A stretch of DNA of 64,000 bases from Aaosphaeria pasadenensis (taxonomy: Eukaryota; Ascomycota; Dothideomycetes; Pleosporales), in contig JAKLMB010000007.1 in the NCBI GenBank assembly GCA_022813625.1, forward strand, positions 620,001 to 684,000, in the 5' to 3' direction. A program made the position numbers and the translations under genes. Below, one piece after another: positions 23,483-33,400 of this stretch. Position 1 is the first letter of the stretch; the number at the start of each line of letters is the position of its first letter. Under the pieces are notes generated by a model. The model was not told the origin of the DNA, did no database searches, and saw only the letters and a program-made list of their open reading frames with translations.

Positions 23483-25900
23483 ATGCAATCGAACAGACTC
23501 CGTGCCCTGAGGGCGAAATATTCGCAAACTTGCAAACACAGGTCAATTCGAAACGCGAGGAGCCTCGCAACATTTGCTCCTCGTGTGCCAATTAGCCCAT
23601 TGAACCTCGACACCGCCCTCGACTACGATCGCCAGATTGCCCAGCTTGAGACTGTCAAATCAGGTTCAAGGCGACCCCTGACACTGACGGAGAAGATCCT
23701 GTATAGTCATCTATATACATCACCAGAACACCCATGGTCATTGAACGAGATACGGCGGGGAGAAACGCTCCTCCAGCTCCGACCAGACAGGGTTGCTTGT
23801 CACGATGCAACGGCGACCATGGCACTTCTACAATTCATCAGCGCAGGCCTTCCCAAAGTCCAGATTCCAACTACAGTGCATAGCGACCACTTAGTTGTGT
23901 CACGGGATGGTGCAGAGGAAGATCTGAAGCGCGGACGCCATGAGCACCGCGAGGTTTACGCTTTTCTGAGCAGTGCCGCCAAAAAGTACGGGATCGGCTG
24001 GTGGAAACCTGGGGCTGGCATCATTCACACAACTATCTTCGAGAACTACGCATTCCCTGGCGGTTTGATTATTGGAACGGACTCGCACACGCCGAATGCA
24101 GGAGGTATGGGAATGTTGGGCATCGGCGTTGGTGGCTCTGATGCCGTAGACGCCATGGCCGGCATGCCCTGGGAACTCATGTGCCCCAAAGTGGTCGGGG
24201 TGCGTCTCACTGGATCCCTCAATGGCTGGGCGTCAACAAAGGACATAATCTGCAAACTTGCTGGAATCCTGACTGTGTCTGGAGGCAAGGGCAGAGTAAT
24301 TGAATTCTTCGGCCCTGGCACTCAGACTCTAGGCGCGACAGCAATGGCTACAGTCTGCAACATGTCCGCTGAGATTGGCTCGACTTCTTGCATCTTCCCA
24401 TACTCTGAGTCTATGTCGAGATATCTTACAGCAACGAAACGTGCGGATATTGCAAGACTGGCGAACGGATTCAAGGATGTTCTTCTGACTGCAGATGAAG
24501 GATCTGAGAACCACTACGACGAGGTTATCGAGATCGATCTTGATACTTTAGAGCCGCATATCAACGGTCCCTTCACTCCAGATCTCTCGCATCCACTGTC
24601 CCAGCTCAAGGATGCCGTTTCGAAATCCGACTGGCCGGTTGAAGTCAGCCATGCCATGGTCGGCAGTTGCACGAACTCCTCATACGAAGATCTCCTCAAG
24701 ACTTCACAACTCATACAACAAGCTCATTCGGCTGGACTCCCCCATGTGAAAACCCCTTTCATGGTATCACCCGGAAGCGAAGATATCAGAGCTACAGCCG
24801 AAGCCGAGGGTATACTACAAACAATACGCGATGCCGGTGCTGTTGTCCTAAGCACCACCTGCGGGCCCTGCGTCGGACAATGGGATCGCACCGATGTCGA
24901 CGTAAAGGGACGGGAGAGAAACACAGTCGTATCCAGCTTCAACCGCAACTTTGTCGCCCGACACGACGGTAATCCGGAGACATGTTCATTCGTCACGTCA
25001 CCAGAGATGGTGACTGCATTCGCATACGCTGGCCGTATCGATTTCAACCCAATCACCGACTCCATCCCAGTCGCCGGCTCATCACAAGAACTGCGCTTCA
25101 CCGCGCCAACAAGCGTGGAGCTCCCAACCGCCTTCACAACAGGAGAAGACCTCTACCAAGCCCCCGTACAGAACGCATCCCACCTCTCCGTCACCATCGA
25201 CCCCAAATCCGACCGCCTCCAACTCCTCGACCCCTTCCAGCCCTGGATTCCGGGGTCCACAAATTCCATGCCCATCCTCGTCAAAGTCAAGGGAAAATGT
25301 ACGACCGACCACATATCGCCCGCAGGGCCGTGGTACAAGTACCGCGGCCACCTTGAGAACATCAGCAATAACATGCTGCTCGCCGCGTCCAACGCCTTCC
25401 TACCCTCCGACTCGAAACACCTCGGCCACACCATCCACCCGCTCGACTCGCACGTCGACCTCATCCACGAGGTCGCCCGGGACCTCAGGGGCCGTGGAGT
25501 GAAGTGGTGCATCATTGGCGACTGGAACTACGGCGAGGGCTCGTCGAGAGAGCACGCGGCGCTCGAGCCGAGGTTTCTGGGTGGCGTGGCGGTCATTGCG
25601 AGGTCGTTTGCGAGGATCCATGAGACGAATCTTAAGAAGCAGGGCATGCTTCCGTTGACGTTCGTCGAGGCTGGGGATTACGATAGGATACAGTCGGGCG
25701 ATCGGGTGACTTTGCTTGAGGTTGAGGAGGGCGAGATGAAACCTGGAAAGGAGGTCACGTTGCAGGTGGAGACTGAGGCCGGTGAGATTTGGCGTGCAGC
25801 ATTGCAGCATAGCTTCAGTGAGGGCCAGTTGAGGTGGTTGAGGGCGGGGAGTGCGCTAAATCATATCAAGCAGACCATATTGGGAAACCAAGGGAGTTAG
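23483..25900 (+). CDS. Divergent mitochondrial aconitase paralogue (hydratase)
   Basis: Single exon, 805 residues; ATG 23483 is the first in-frame ATG, preceded by CTACC. The Arg-rich, acid-poor N terminus (about 35 residues) looks like a mitochondrial presequence. The [4Fe-4S] ligands are Cys396 (VGSCTNS), Cys460 and Cys463 (TTCGPCVGQW). Substrate residues kept: TDSHTPN, NRNF-AR, KYRGHLENISNN and the swivel motif GEGSSREHA. Odd: the residue equal to Gln72 of mammalian aconitase is His107 (RVACHDATA), the position next to the catalytic Asp-His is Ser134 (HSDH, normally HCDH), and the FPYN-x-RM stretch reads FPYSESM. Housekeeping aconitase would keep these. It therefore may hydrate another aconitate-like tricarboxylate. 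The shared promoter with the aldolase supports a role in the same pathway. Confidence 0.9.
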   Translation: MQSNRLRALRAKYSQTCKHRSIRNARSLATFAPRVPISPLNLDTALDYDRQIAQLETVKSGSRRPLTLTEKILYSHLYTSPEHPWSLNEIRRGETLLQLRPDRVACHDATATMALLQFISAGLPKVQIPTTVHSDHLVVSRDGAEEDLKRGRHEHREVYAFLSSAAKKYGIGWWKPGAGIIHTTIFENYAFPGGLIIGTDSHTPNAGGMGMLGIGVGGSDAVDAMAGMPWELMCPKVVGVRLTGSLNGWASTKDIICKLAGILTVSGGKGRVIEFFGPGTQTLGATAMATVCNMSAEIGSTSCIFPYSESMSRYLTATKRADIARLANGFKDVLLTADEGSENHYDEVIEIDLDTLEPHINGPFTPDLSHPLSQLKDAVSKSDWPVEVSHAMVGSCTNSSYEDLLKTSQLIQQAHSAGLPHVKTPFMVSPGSEDIRATAEAEGILQTIRDAGAVVLSTTCGPCVGQWDRTDVDVKGRERNTVVSSFNRNFVARHDGNPETCSFVTSPEMVTAFAYAGRIDFNPITDSIPVAGSSQELRFTAPTSVELPTAFTTGEDLYQAPVQNASHLSVTIDPKSDRLQLLDPFQPWIPGSTNSMPILVKVKGKCTTDHISPAGPWYKYRGHLENISNNMLLAASNAFLPSDSKHLGHTIHPLDSHVDLIHEVARDLRGRGVKWCIIGDWNYGEGSSREHAALEPRFLGGVAVIARSFARIHETNLKKQGMLPLTFVEAGDYDRIQSGDRVTLLEVEEGEMKPGKEVTLQVETEAGEIWRAALQHSFSEGQLRWLRAGSALNHIKQTILGNQGS

Positions 25901-26466
25901 TTCTTAGCAATACTGCTTTTGGCCTTGTCTGGTTACTTGGTTGTCGTATTTCCTTTGGTCGTATGATATCATTCACGTCTAGTCACTTTATTTGACAAAA
26001 GAAACGAACATAAAACAATGCTGAGTGCTGTTTTGCACAATTTTAAAAACTTATCCGTATGACTGATAATGTTCACAAAGACCACTGATGTAGAAATGAA
26101 GAAAATAAACACCTTTGCATTTAGTCCATTGCCCCTATCCGCTCACTCAGACCTAGGTATGCAACGCGGATATAGTAAGTTCTGTTTGTATCCTATTCTA
26201 TATACTGTTTGATGCTGGTCTATCTTTGACTTTCCATTCAGAACTCAGACTTTTTCATTGAATTTCCCATGGTATTCGTACATAGTTTCAATTTATGTTA
26301 GGTTCTTGGATTTTTTCACACATCGGTTGTTATTTCATGTACCTGCAAGTAGTGGTGATTCACATGCAAGAAACATCTCTCAGAGAAGCAACGTATCGTA
26401 TATGCACATGTAAATGTTCAAACCAGAAACACTAAGACGTAAAACTATGCTAAACTTTTCCCAATC
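25901..26466. other. Convergent intergenic spacer
   Basis: 566 AT-rich bases between the 3' ends of the aconitase paralogue and the SET-domain gene. No gene seen. Confidence 0.6.
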
Positions 26467-28054
26467 CTAATGGCTATGACTATGGCCATGTTCATGTTCA
26501 TGATGGTGGCCATGCTCATGCACATGTCCTTCTCCCTGCCCATGTCCATGCCCACCATGCTCATGCTCATGCCCATGCCCCCCATCCTCCGGCCCATCAA
26601 ACCCATACCCAAACCTCTCTCTAAACCTCTCCTCCTCCTCCGCGACACTCCCCTCAAACCCCTCCTTCTCGCCATCCCAACTCTTCCAACTCGGATGCCC
26701 CTGCACATCCGCCCTCAATTCCCCCGTCCTCCTCGCCTCCCAGCTGTCCTCGCCCGCCACGACCTTCCACCCCTCGTTCGCCCTCACCGCCCACTTGGTC
26801 GCGCGCTCTTCGCTGCCGAGCGCGCTCCACGCGTACGCGAGTATCTCCGCATACATCGGGACCTCCGTTATGATGCCCTCTTCGTCGAGGAGGGAAATCA
26901 GCGACGGGAGGAGGACGATGAGTTGAGGGATGCTGGAGTGGCCGGACGGCAGGCCGCGCTTGAGTTCTGCGATTTCGGTTATGCGGGCGTCGGAGGCGGA
27001 GATGGTGGAGGAGGGAGAGGTACAGAGGGTGCAGGTGCAGGTGAAGCCCCATTGCGTGCGGAGGGCGGATTGCCGGAGGGTGGAGGGGTGCAGGGAGAAG
27101 CCGTAGGTGAAGGTTAGTTCTTCCGAGGGGGTGATGGGGCGGAGGGTGAAGACGGAGAGGGTGAGGGTGTAGTCGTTGAAGCGGTAGTATGCGCTGTGTG
27201 GTAGGTTAGTGTATTATTCGTCGTTGTACGTCGTGGGTTTGATATCCAGCCCCATCAGAGCAAGATATCAACTCATCATAAAACAGCACGAGATCAAACA
27301 AAGAAGATTAAGGAGAAACTCACTTAGGTCGACAAGCATGATTAATCCTCGCCGCTTCAGGCACAACACCCAGATACCCCGTCCCCTCCCCGCCCCCATT
27401 CCCCAACACCACGCCCATCGCATTCGTCCTCACCAGATCATCCAGCCGCAATCCCCCCATGTTCGTCGAAAGCCCCATCAGCATCTCCGTCGTCTTCCTC
27501 GGAAGCTGCCTGATCGCGATTTCGAGCAGCCGCACCCGCTGCTCCGTGACGTCTCTGTCGCCGTCGGCTAATTCTTTCGGAAGCAGGATGACGGGATGCT
27601 TGTCCATGATGGTTTTCCCCGCGGGGATCGCGCGCCGCGCGAAGAGTCCGATGCCTTTGTCGGGCGTGTCGCCGGCGACGTAGTCGGGGGTAGTGTCGCC
27701 TTGGAGGTCGTCGGATTGGTCGTCGTGGGAGAAGGATTCAAGGAGGTAGGATGTTGCGAGTTCTGGGGTGGCGATGAGGCTTATGCCGCGGTCGTTGGCG
27801 AAGCGGGAGCTGCTGTATACGCAGTACTGTCCTATGCAGGTTGGGTTGTGTGTCCAGGGGAAGTTGGTGGACGTGAGGCCATCGACGCTCACGGGACATG
27901 TTTGGGCGACGGGGAGGGTCAGGATGTTGGGGATGGCGGTGCTGTAGCCATAGAGAATGAAGCCGGCTTGTGCTGGTGAGGAGAGAAGATTGAGGGCGAG
28001 GAGGGAGAGAAGGGTGCGTGGTAAGGACTGAATGGGAGAGCTGGAGAGTGGCAT
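26467..28054 (-). CDS. SET-domain protein with signal peptide and His-rich tail
   Basis: Minus-strand exons 28054-27324 and 27193-26467; intron 27194-27323 (130 nt) has GTGAGT, a CTAAC branch and CACAG. The junction completes INHACRPNAYYRF, the core SET motif. The protein has 485 residues. An N-terminal hydrophobic segment (LLSLLALNLLSSPAQAG) looks like a signal peptide. SET features in order: GIGLFARRAIPAGKTI, NHACRPNA, ELTFTYG and a post-SET-like CTCTLC. A central acidic insertion DDQSDDLQGD lies before the SET core. The last 37 residues are mainly His, Gly and Glu (20 or so His), likely metal-binding. Related fungal proteins are annotated SET domain-containing protein 5; a secretory or vacuolar location for a SET enzyme is unusual. 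Methyltransferase activity is inferred only. Confidence 0.85.
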
Positions 28055-29093
28055 TTTGTGGATGTGGCCTATTTGTGTCTATGTGTCATCGAAGAGACAC
28101 TATTTCAGAGGTAGACGTCAAATTATGCGGGCTACACGTTATACCCGAGCTTGAGGAGGAATTGACGCAATACTTCAATAGAGACCAGAGCTGTGTAGGT
28201 CTGCATTGATGATGTACTTGTACAAAATGCTCCCACCACGAAGCCACGTTTCTGGAGCTTCAAGATTGAAAGCGTGTGCATACGTAGATTGAAACATCTT
28301 GGCCAATCAGTAGGTCTTCTAACGACGGTTAATCAGAATCTTGCGGCGTGTATGGATATTTGGTTATGGCAATCGACGTTGAAAGCCGGGCGATGGGACG
28401 TTGATATTGCTTGTAATTATCCGACCAGACGCTAGATCTGCTTTTGGTAATTCTGCCTCGGCCAATCAACAATTGTGTGGGGTAACGTCTGGCTTCATGT
28501 CTTCAGGCGCAAGGTAGCCTCTAACACTGGACGTTAGTCGTATGAGGAATGCTTTACTGCGGGACAGAGTGCTTAAAATGGAGTATAATAATTCGGTACA
28601 TACGGAGGCAGAATGGAGACGCATACTGGTAGTTAACAAGGAACGCTACATGCAACATTCGACGTGTATATTATGCGATCATATAAAATCCATTTTATCG
28701 CCCAAACTAGGACAGGGTAGTAATAAGAATAGAAAACCCCGTGAGGCCTTCCCGTGCTGACAGCTGACAAAAATCAGAGCTGAGTCTGTAAGTCGCAATA
28801 CCTTGAAACCGAAGCAAACAACAAGACAACTCCATGTGGAACTCATGCCGGGAAGATAGAGCGGGGTATCCTCAAAAAACCTGGAGTGGAAAACCCATGT
28901 AAAGAAAACCCAAAACCGAGAGCCCAAAAACCCAAAAAGAAGATAAAAAAACAACAACGCGGATGTGCAAATGCTGCTGAACCCAGTAAAAAGAACGCAG
29001 AGATATCGAGCAGAGAAGGGGTATCAATAACCAATCCGACCCACCCAAAGCTGTAAAAACCTATCGCTGCATTCGTAAGGGGTATCGTATCGT
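28055..29093. other. Intergenic spacer, 1.04 kb
   Basis: Holds the SET-gene promoter and the 3' UTR of the kinase gene. The 28679-28957 minus frame is hydrophobic but reads as UTR. No gene supported. Confidence 0.5.
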
Positions 29094-31049
29094 CTATGAA
29101 CCAGCGAGCCAGGATCGTGTCACATCTTCGTATATATGTGAGCATCCTGCTAGCCACGAACAAGAAAGGACGTCATTAATGGTCCAGCGTTTGTCCGGAT
29201 CCACAGTCAAACATCCGGTAAGCAACTCCATTGCTTCTTCCACTCCACCTTCCTGTAGAGCCTCGGCCTGGCGAACGGCTTCTGCATCCCACTCTCCCTT
29301 CTGGATTCTCACTATCGTTTTCGCGTCCAACCCCTCATTGAAAGGTAGTCTCGCGGTGAGCAGCGCGTACACCACAACCCCGAAAGCCCATATATCTGCC
29401 GCTGGTGAAAATACGGACCCCGTAGCGCCGAAAAGTTCGGGTGCAGCGTACTGAAGGCTCCCTTGGATCGATGTGCTTGTGTCTGCCGGTCCAATATTCT
29501 GATTGTCACCAGTAGAATGCGGCTCCGGCCCGTCTCGTTGGTCGCTCACGAAGAAATCAGCCATTCCAAAGTCACATAGCAAAACATCCCCACCATCCTT
29601 CTCGGCATTGGGAACGGTCATATCCAGAAGGCAGTTTTCCAATTTGACGTCCCGGTGGACCACAAGCACATCGTTATGCAAATAACGAAGGGCAGATGCT
29701 AGTTGACATGTGTAACGTTTTGCCAAATGTGTTGGGAGACCCTTCAGGTTCTTTCGGCGAATATCCCGAATCAGGTCGTGAAGGGTTCCGCCCTTGTTCA
29801 ATTTCGTGATGCAGAAAGTCGCGAAATCCGTGTTGTACACACAGAGCAGTGGCAATATGTAAGGATGTCTTAGGAACCGCCAGATGCCCACCTCATGATC
29901 AAACTGGGTCTGAATCTGCTCATTGTCCACCTCCGACTTGTTCTTGAGTTGCTTGCGCACGATCTTGACGGCATGCACGACTCTAACCCCGTTCTCAATG
30001 GTGCTGACCTCTTTAACGACGCTGAAGCCGCCATAGCCGATTTGCTTGCCAATGATGTATTCGTTCTGGTAGCCGATGCCCTGACCTTCGTCGTCTGGTT
30101 CGCTCGGCTTCAGAGGAGCATCGGTAACCTTGTAACGGGACAGAAACGACGCTGCTGGCGACATGGAAGACAGAGACCGACCAGAGCGGGTCGAGGAGCG
30201 GCGACTAGTCTTGCGCAAACTTCCATTGGCCTCCCCGTCCATCTCGGAACGGTAGCTCCGTGTGCGTGCCGGAGGCTGTCGTCGGGGCATTCCAAATGGC
30301 GGGAACTCGATGGGAGAGGTCGCAGGGATCGGAGAGAGCATGTACTCAGACGGGGTCTCTGGCGGGGTGCGGACCTCGTCCATCACCGGCGATGCGGTTG
30401 CATCAGAGGTTAGGGAAGCAACATGATCCTGGTCATGGAATGGGGCATCTTTGACATAATTGGAAGCAGTGCGCGGCAGCACAGCGAAGGGAGACTGGCC
30501 ATACAAACGATGCATGGGATGCCGCCGTTCTTTTGCCGGAATCTCGATATAGTCCTGGTCGGAGGAGCGGGCATCGTCTTCATCGTCGGACGCGGCGCGT
30601 GAACTAGAGAATTTCGGAAGCGGCTCTTCGACGCTTAGACGATTGCCGCTGTCAAGCGTAACGGCATTGTCGAAACTTATGGATGTCGTTCGGTTCCGGA
30701 AGCGGGCTTCGATGTCATCGAGCTTGGCTTCGCCATTCTGGTCGCCCCTGTGAGACGAGACTGAATTGTGCGAAGCGGCGAAGTAACTGGTTGAGCGGTC
30801 CGATCCGTATAGCGAGTTGAAGCTTGGAGGATAGATTGGCGACTTGGAACCGATGAAGTCAGAGGCACTCAAGAGTGAGGAATCTGGCCCATTGTGCGGT
30901 TCGGCCTGTTGCGGCTGTTGCTGCTGCGGCGGCGCGTGCTGATCATTGCGACTGATGGAGGCGAAAGTCGACTTGACGGGTTTATGCGACGCAGTAGTGT
31001 CGAGCTTGAGTTTCTGGAAAGAATGTGAGGATCCCGCTAATGGGGCCAT
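29094..31049 (-). CDS. Serine/threonine protein kinase with long disordered N terminus
   Basis: Single exon, 651 residues from the ATG at 31049; the frame is open further upstream but lacks another ATG. Residues 1-325 are Ser/Pro/Gln-rich and disordered, with many potential phosphorylation sites and a run of Ser/Arg before the kinase. The kinase domain (about 330-640) shows the Gly-rich loop IGYGGFSVV, the ATP lysine in HAVKIVRK, the catalytic loop HRDVKLENCLLD, LCDFGMADFF and the AAPELFG segment. The layout is of the CAMK/Snf1-like group; the fungal orthologue group is not named in my memory with confidence. The C-terminal PDKRWTINDVLSCSWL is a normal kinase end. Substrate unknown; likely a regulatory kinase under complex control, given the 3.7-kb upstream spacer. 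Confidence 0.9.
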   Translation of the reverse strand: MAPLAGSSHSFQKLKLDTTASHKPVKSTFASISRNDQHAPPQQQQPQQAEPHNGPDSSLLSASDFIGSKSPIYPPSFNSLYGSDRSTSYFAASHNSVSSHRGDQNGEAKLDDIEARFRNRTTSISFDNAVTLDSGNRLSVEEPLPKFSSSRAASDDEDDARSSDQDYIEIPAKERRHPMHRLYGQSPFAVLPRTASNYVKDAPFHDQDHVASLTSDATASPVMDEVRTPPETPSEYMLSPIPATSPIEFPPFGMPRRQPPARTRSYRSEMDGEANGSLRKTSRRSSTRSGRSLSSMSPAASFLSRYKVTDAPLKPSEPDDEGQGIGYQNEYIIGKQIGYGGFSVVKEVSTIENGVRVVHAVKIVRKQLKNKSEVDNEQIQTQFDHEVGIWRFLRHPYILPLLCVYNTDFATFCITKLNKGGTLHDLIRDIRRKNLKGLPTHLAKRYTCQLASALRYLHNDVLVVHRDVKLENCLLDMTVPNAEKDGGDVLLCDFGMADFFVSDQRDGPEPHSTGDNQNIGPADTSTSIQGSLQYAAPELFGATGSVFSPAADIWAFGVVVYALLTARLPFNEGLDAKTIVRIQKGEWDAEAVRQAEALQEGGVEEAMELLTGCLTVDPDKRWTINDVLSCSWLAGCSHIYEDVTRSWLAGS

Positions 31050-31613
31050 AGAAACAGCAAGGGGGTGAGTATCACAATGTGAGAGCAGACCTTGGGGCTC
31101 CGAAACGTGGTGAGAGAGTGGTAGCAGCAATGATGATGATGGTGAGAGGAAGAGCGCAGCGCAGTCAGGGAATTTTGTAGCGACCCGTGGGTTGGGTGGG
31201 GTGAGGTTGCTTGGACGTGGGGACAGACGTGCAGGGTAGGAAAGCTAAGGGTAATTCCGGAAGCGGAATAATGACAGAGCGGCAGAGGACGACGACACAA
31301 AGGGACTGAAAGAGTTGGAAAAGATGAAGCAGGAGGAGAATATGAACTATCAGAAGTCGTCTGTGTAGGCTACAGTCGCGCCGGCGGAGGGCTGTCGTAC
31401 AGCCGCGCCTAAGAGAAGCGCTCGGCCAATATTGAGAGGAAGGGAGGGATGATTTGGTTGTGGTTGGAATGTCTGTTGAATGTCGGAGGTTGCTCTGACA
31501 GCGTGGGCAGCTTTTGAAGGTAGCAGATGCGGGGATGGTCGGAGTGATTGGTGGTTCGTTGGAAGAAGTATTGAATGAAGATGGTGGACTGCTGGGGATG
31601 ATGTTGGTGAATG

Positions 31614-31650
31614 GAAGGTGAAGATGAAGGTGAAGATGAAGGTGAAGAGG
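31614..31650. repeat. 12-bp tandem repeat GGTGAAGATGAA
   Basis: About three imperfect units of GGTGAAGATGAA, in the presumed kinase 5' leader. Confidence 0.6.
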
Positions 31651-32012
31651 AGTGCGAAAGGGTTGGAATTAGTAGGAAGGCGGCTCAGTTGACCTTTTGT
31701 AGGAATAGGTAGGGTTGGGAAGGTGGAGCGGGAGAGGATGGGGAAGATCGTTGGAGAGTGGGCAGGTGTAGGGTGCAGAGTGTAGAGAATAGAACAGAGG
31801 GTGGAGGTTGTAGTAATGGATTGACAAGATGGATTCACTCTGGTGGGAGAGTTGATCGAATCAGAGGTGAATGAATAGCGACGGGGGAGGAGATGAATGA
31901 CCGACGGAGAGTAACGAGGAACTGGGTAGTTAGTGGTTTGGTAGAGAAATTGGAAAGGGTTTAATTGAATTGGACGATTCCGAGAGGCGAAAGCGGGCAT
32001 TAGTTACCGGTA

Positions 32013-32043
32013 GGCAGGCGTAGGCGTAGGCGTAGGCGTAGGC
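32013..32043. repeat. Hexanucleotide microsatellite (GTAGGC)n
   Basis: About five units of GTAGGC with one imperfect unit at the left edge; a likely length-variable locus. Confidence 0.8.
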
Positions 32044-32546
32044 ATCGACAAGAGACCCCACGCTTGAATGAATATTGATTTAGTCCGTTGGCGATCCGTC
32101 TACACACGCACGTGAATGGGGTGGGATCCGTTCGCTTGAAGGTTGACCAGGCGGAAGCATTAATCCCATTCTTCCATTGATCCATCTGACTAGCAAGAGT
32201 GACTAGGTTGTTACAGTGTTAGTCTTCCGTATAGGTACTTTGGGAGAGAAGGATTATTGGAGTAGGATAGACAAGACGAATAGCCTATCAGGTTCGGAGA
32301 AGAGGTAATGCCCTCGAACATGAACCCTCGACTGGGCGGTTGAGGCTGGACGGGTGACACGGGTGACGTATCCTTCCTTCATGGAGCTTACGAGTACCGG
32401 TACAGAAGGATAGAGGACAGAACAGTGATGATAATGATCCACAAGTACTCGGGGGTGCTAATGACAATCATGATGAACTACTCTGTACTGCGAGTACCTA
32501 ACAATGTGATAACTCCAAGTGAAGAGTCAATACCTAGAGGTACTCG

Positions 32547-32556
32547 TACCTAGGTA
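32547..32556. repeat. Dispersed palindrome TACCTAGGTA (copy 1)
   Basis: Perfect 10-bp palindrome; further copies at 43480-43489 and 63832-63841, all intergenic. Confidence 0.5.
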
Positions 32557-33382
32557 GACATGGAATACGAGTAATTACTGTCACTGGCTGGTGAGTCGTA
32601 CGGAGTCAACCCCGCGTTTCGTTTGGCATCCTGACAATCCATCCATTTATTCTTCCAACCCTGTGATTGATTCATTGTTCGACTAATCAATGTGTCTAGT
32701 AACAGAATCTACTCCTTAATCCTTATTCCTCCATGACTCTCATTGCAGCCCTACCCTACTGTTACTGATGATGCCCGTAGTCTATTGTATGCAAGATGCA
32801 CGATGGCGGCAAACCCATGCAAGTCGTGGCCCTGCGTTTTGTTCCCCACTCAGCCAACTTGCACTACTGCCCGTCTGCCACTGACTGCGACTAAGCAACC
32901 AATCAGAATGCTTCATTTCCCAGTCTCTGTGTCCAACAAACTCTGCCAGTCCACCAGTCCAAAGTGTCTCTGACTTCCTTCCGGTTTTAATTCGTCGCAC
33001 GTGCAATCCGATGGTAATTCCCGTTTGTAAACGGATCCCAAGTAAGTACACAGCATACGGACTACTTACTTTGCCACCGTTATTTGCTGGAGTGGAAAGT
33101 ACCTGTTTCCTTCAAGTTACCTCGAATAAATAATTGCACCAAACTCAAATACTCAACAACATCTAACAATCACCGCATTCAATCCCATCCTCTGGCGTCT
33201 ATGGCCTGACGGACGCGCGCTCGCCCTCCCCTATTCATTACCCGATGAATCTTTATGATCCGACAAATTTGCCAAAACGGAGTGGCGACTCCATGGAACA
33301 TCCCATCCAACCCGCGAAATTGGCAAAAGACCCTCTCTCTTCCATCTCTGTGCGCGCACTTCGCCTATTATTGTATGCGCAT

Positions 33383-33400
33383 GTACGGAGTACTCCGTAC
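33383..33400. repeat. Perfect 18-bp palindrome GTACGGAGTACTCCGTAC
   Basis: The sequence equals its own reverse complement over 18 bases. Shorter TACGGAGTA/TACTCCGTA copies occur at about 4062, 33578 and 54870, so it is part of a dispersed intergenic family. Confidence 0.6.

Noticed and set aside
26470..27117. 215-codon plus frame, Met/Pro-rich
   Set aside because: Antisense of the His-rich tail and SET domain; composition explained by the His codons.
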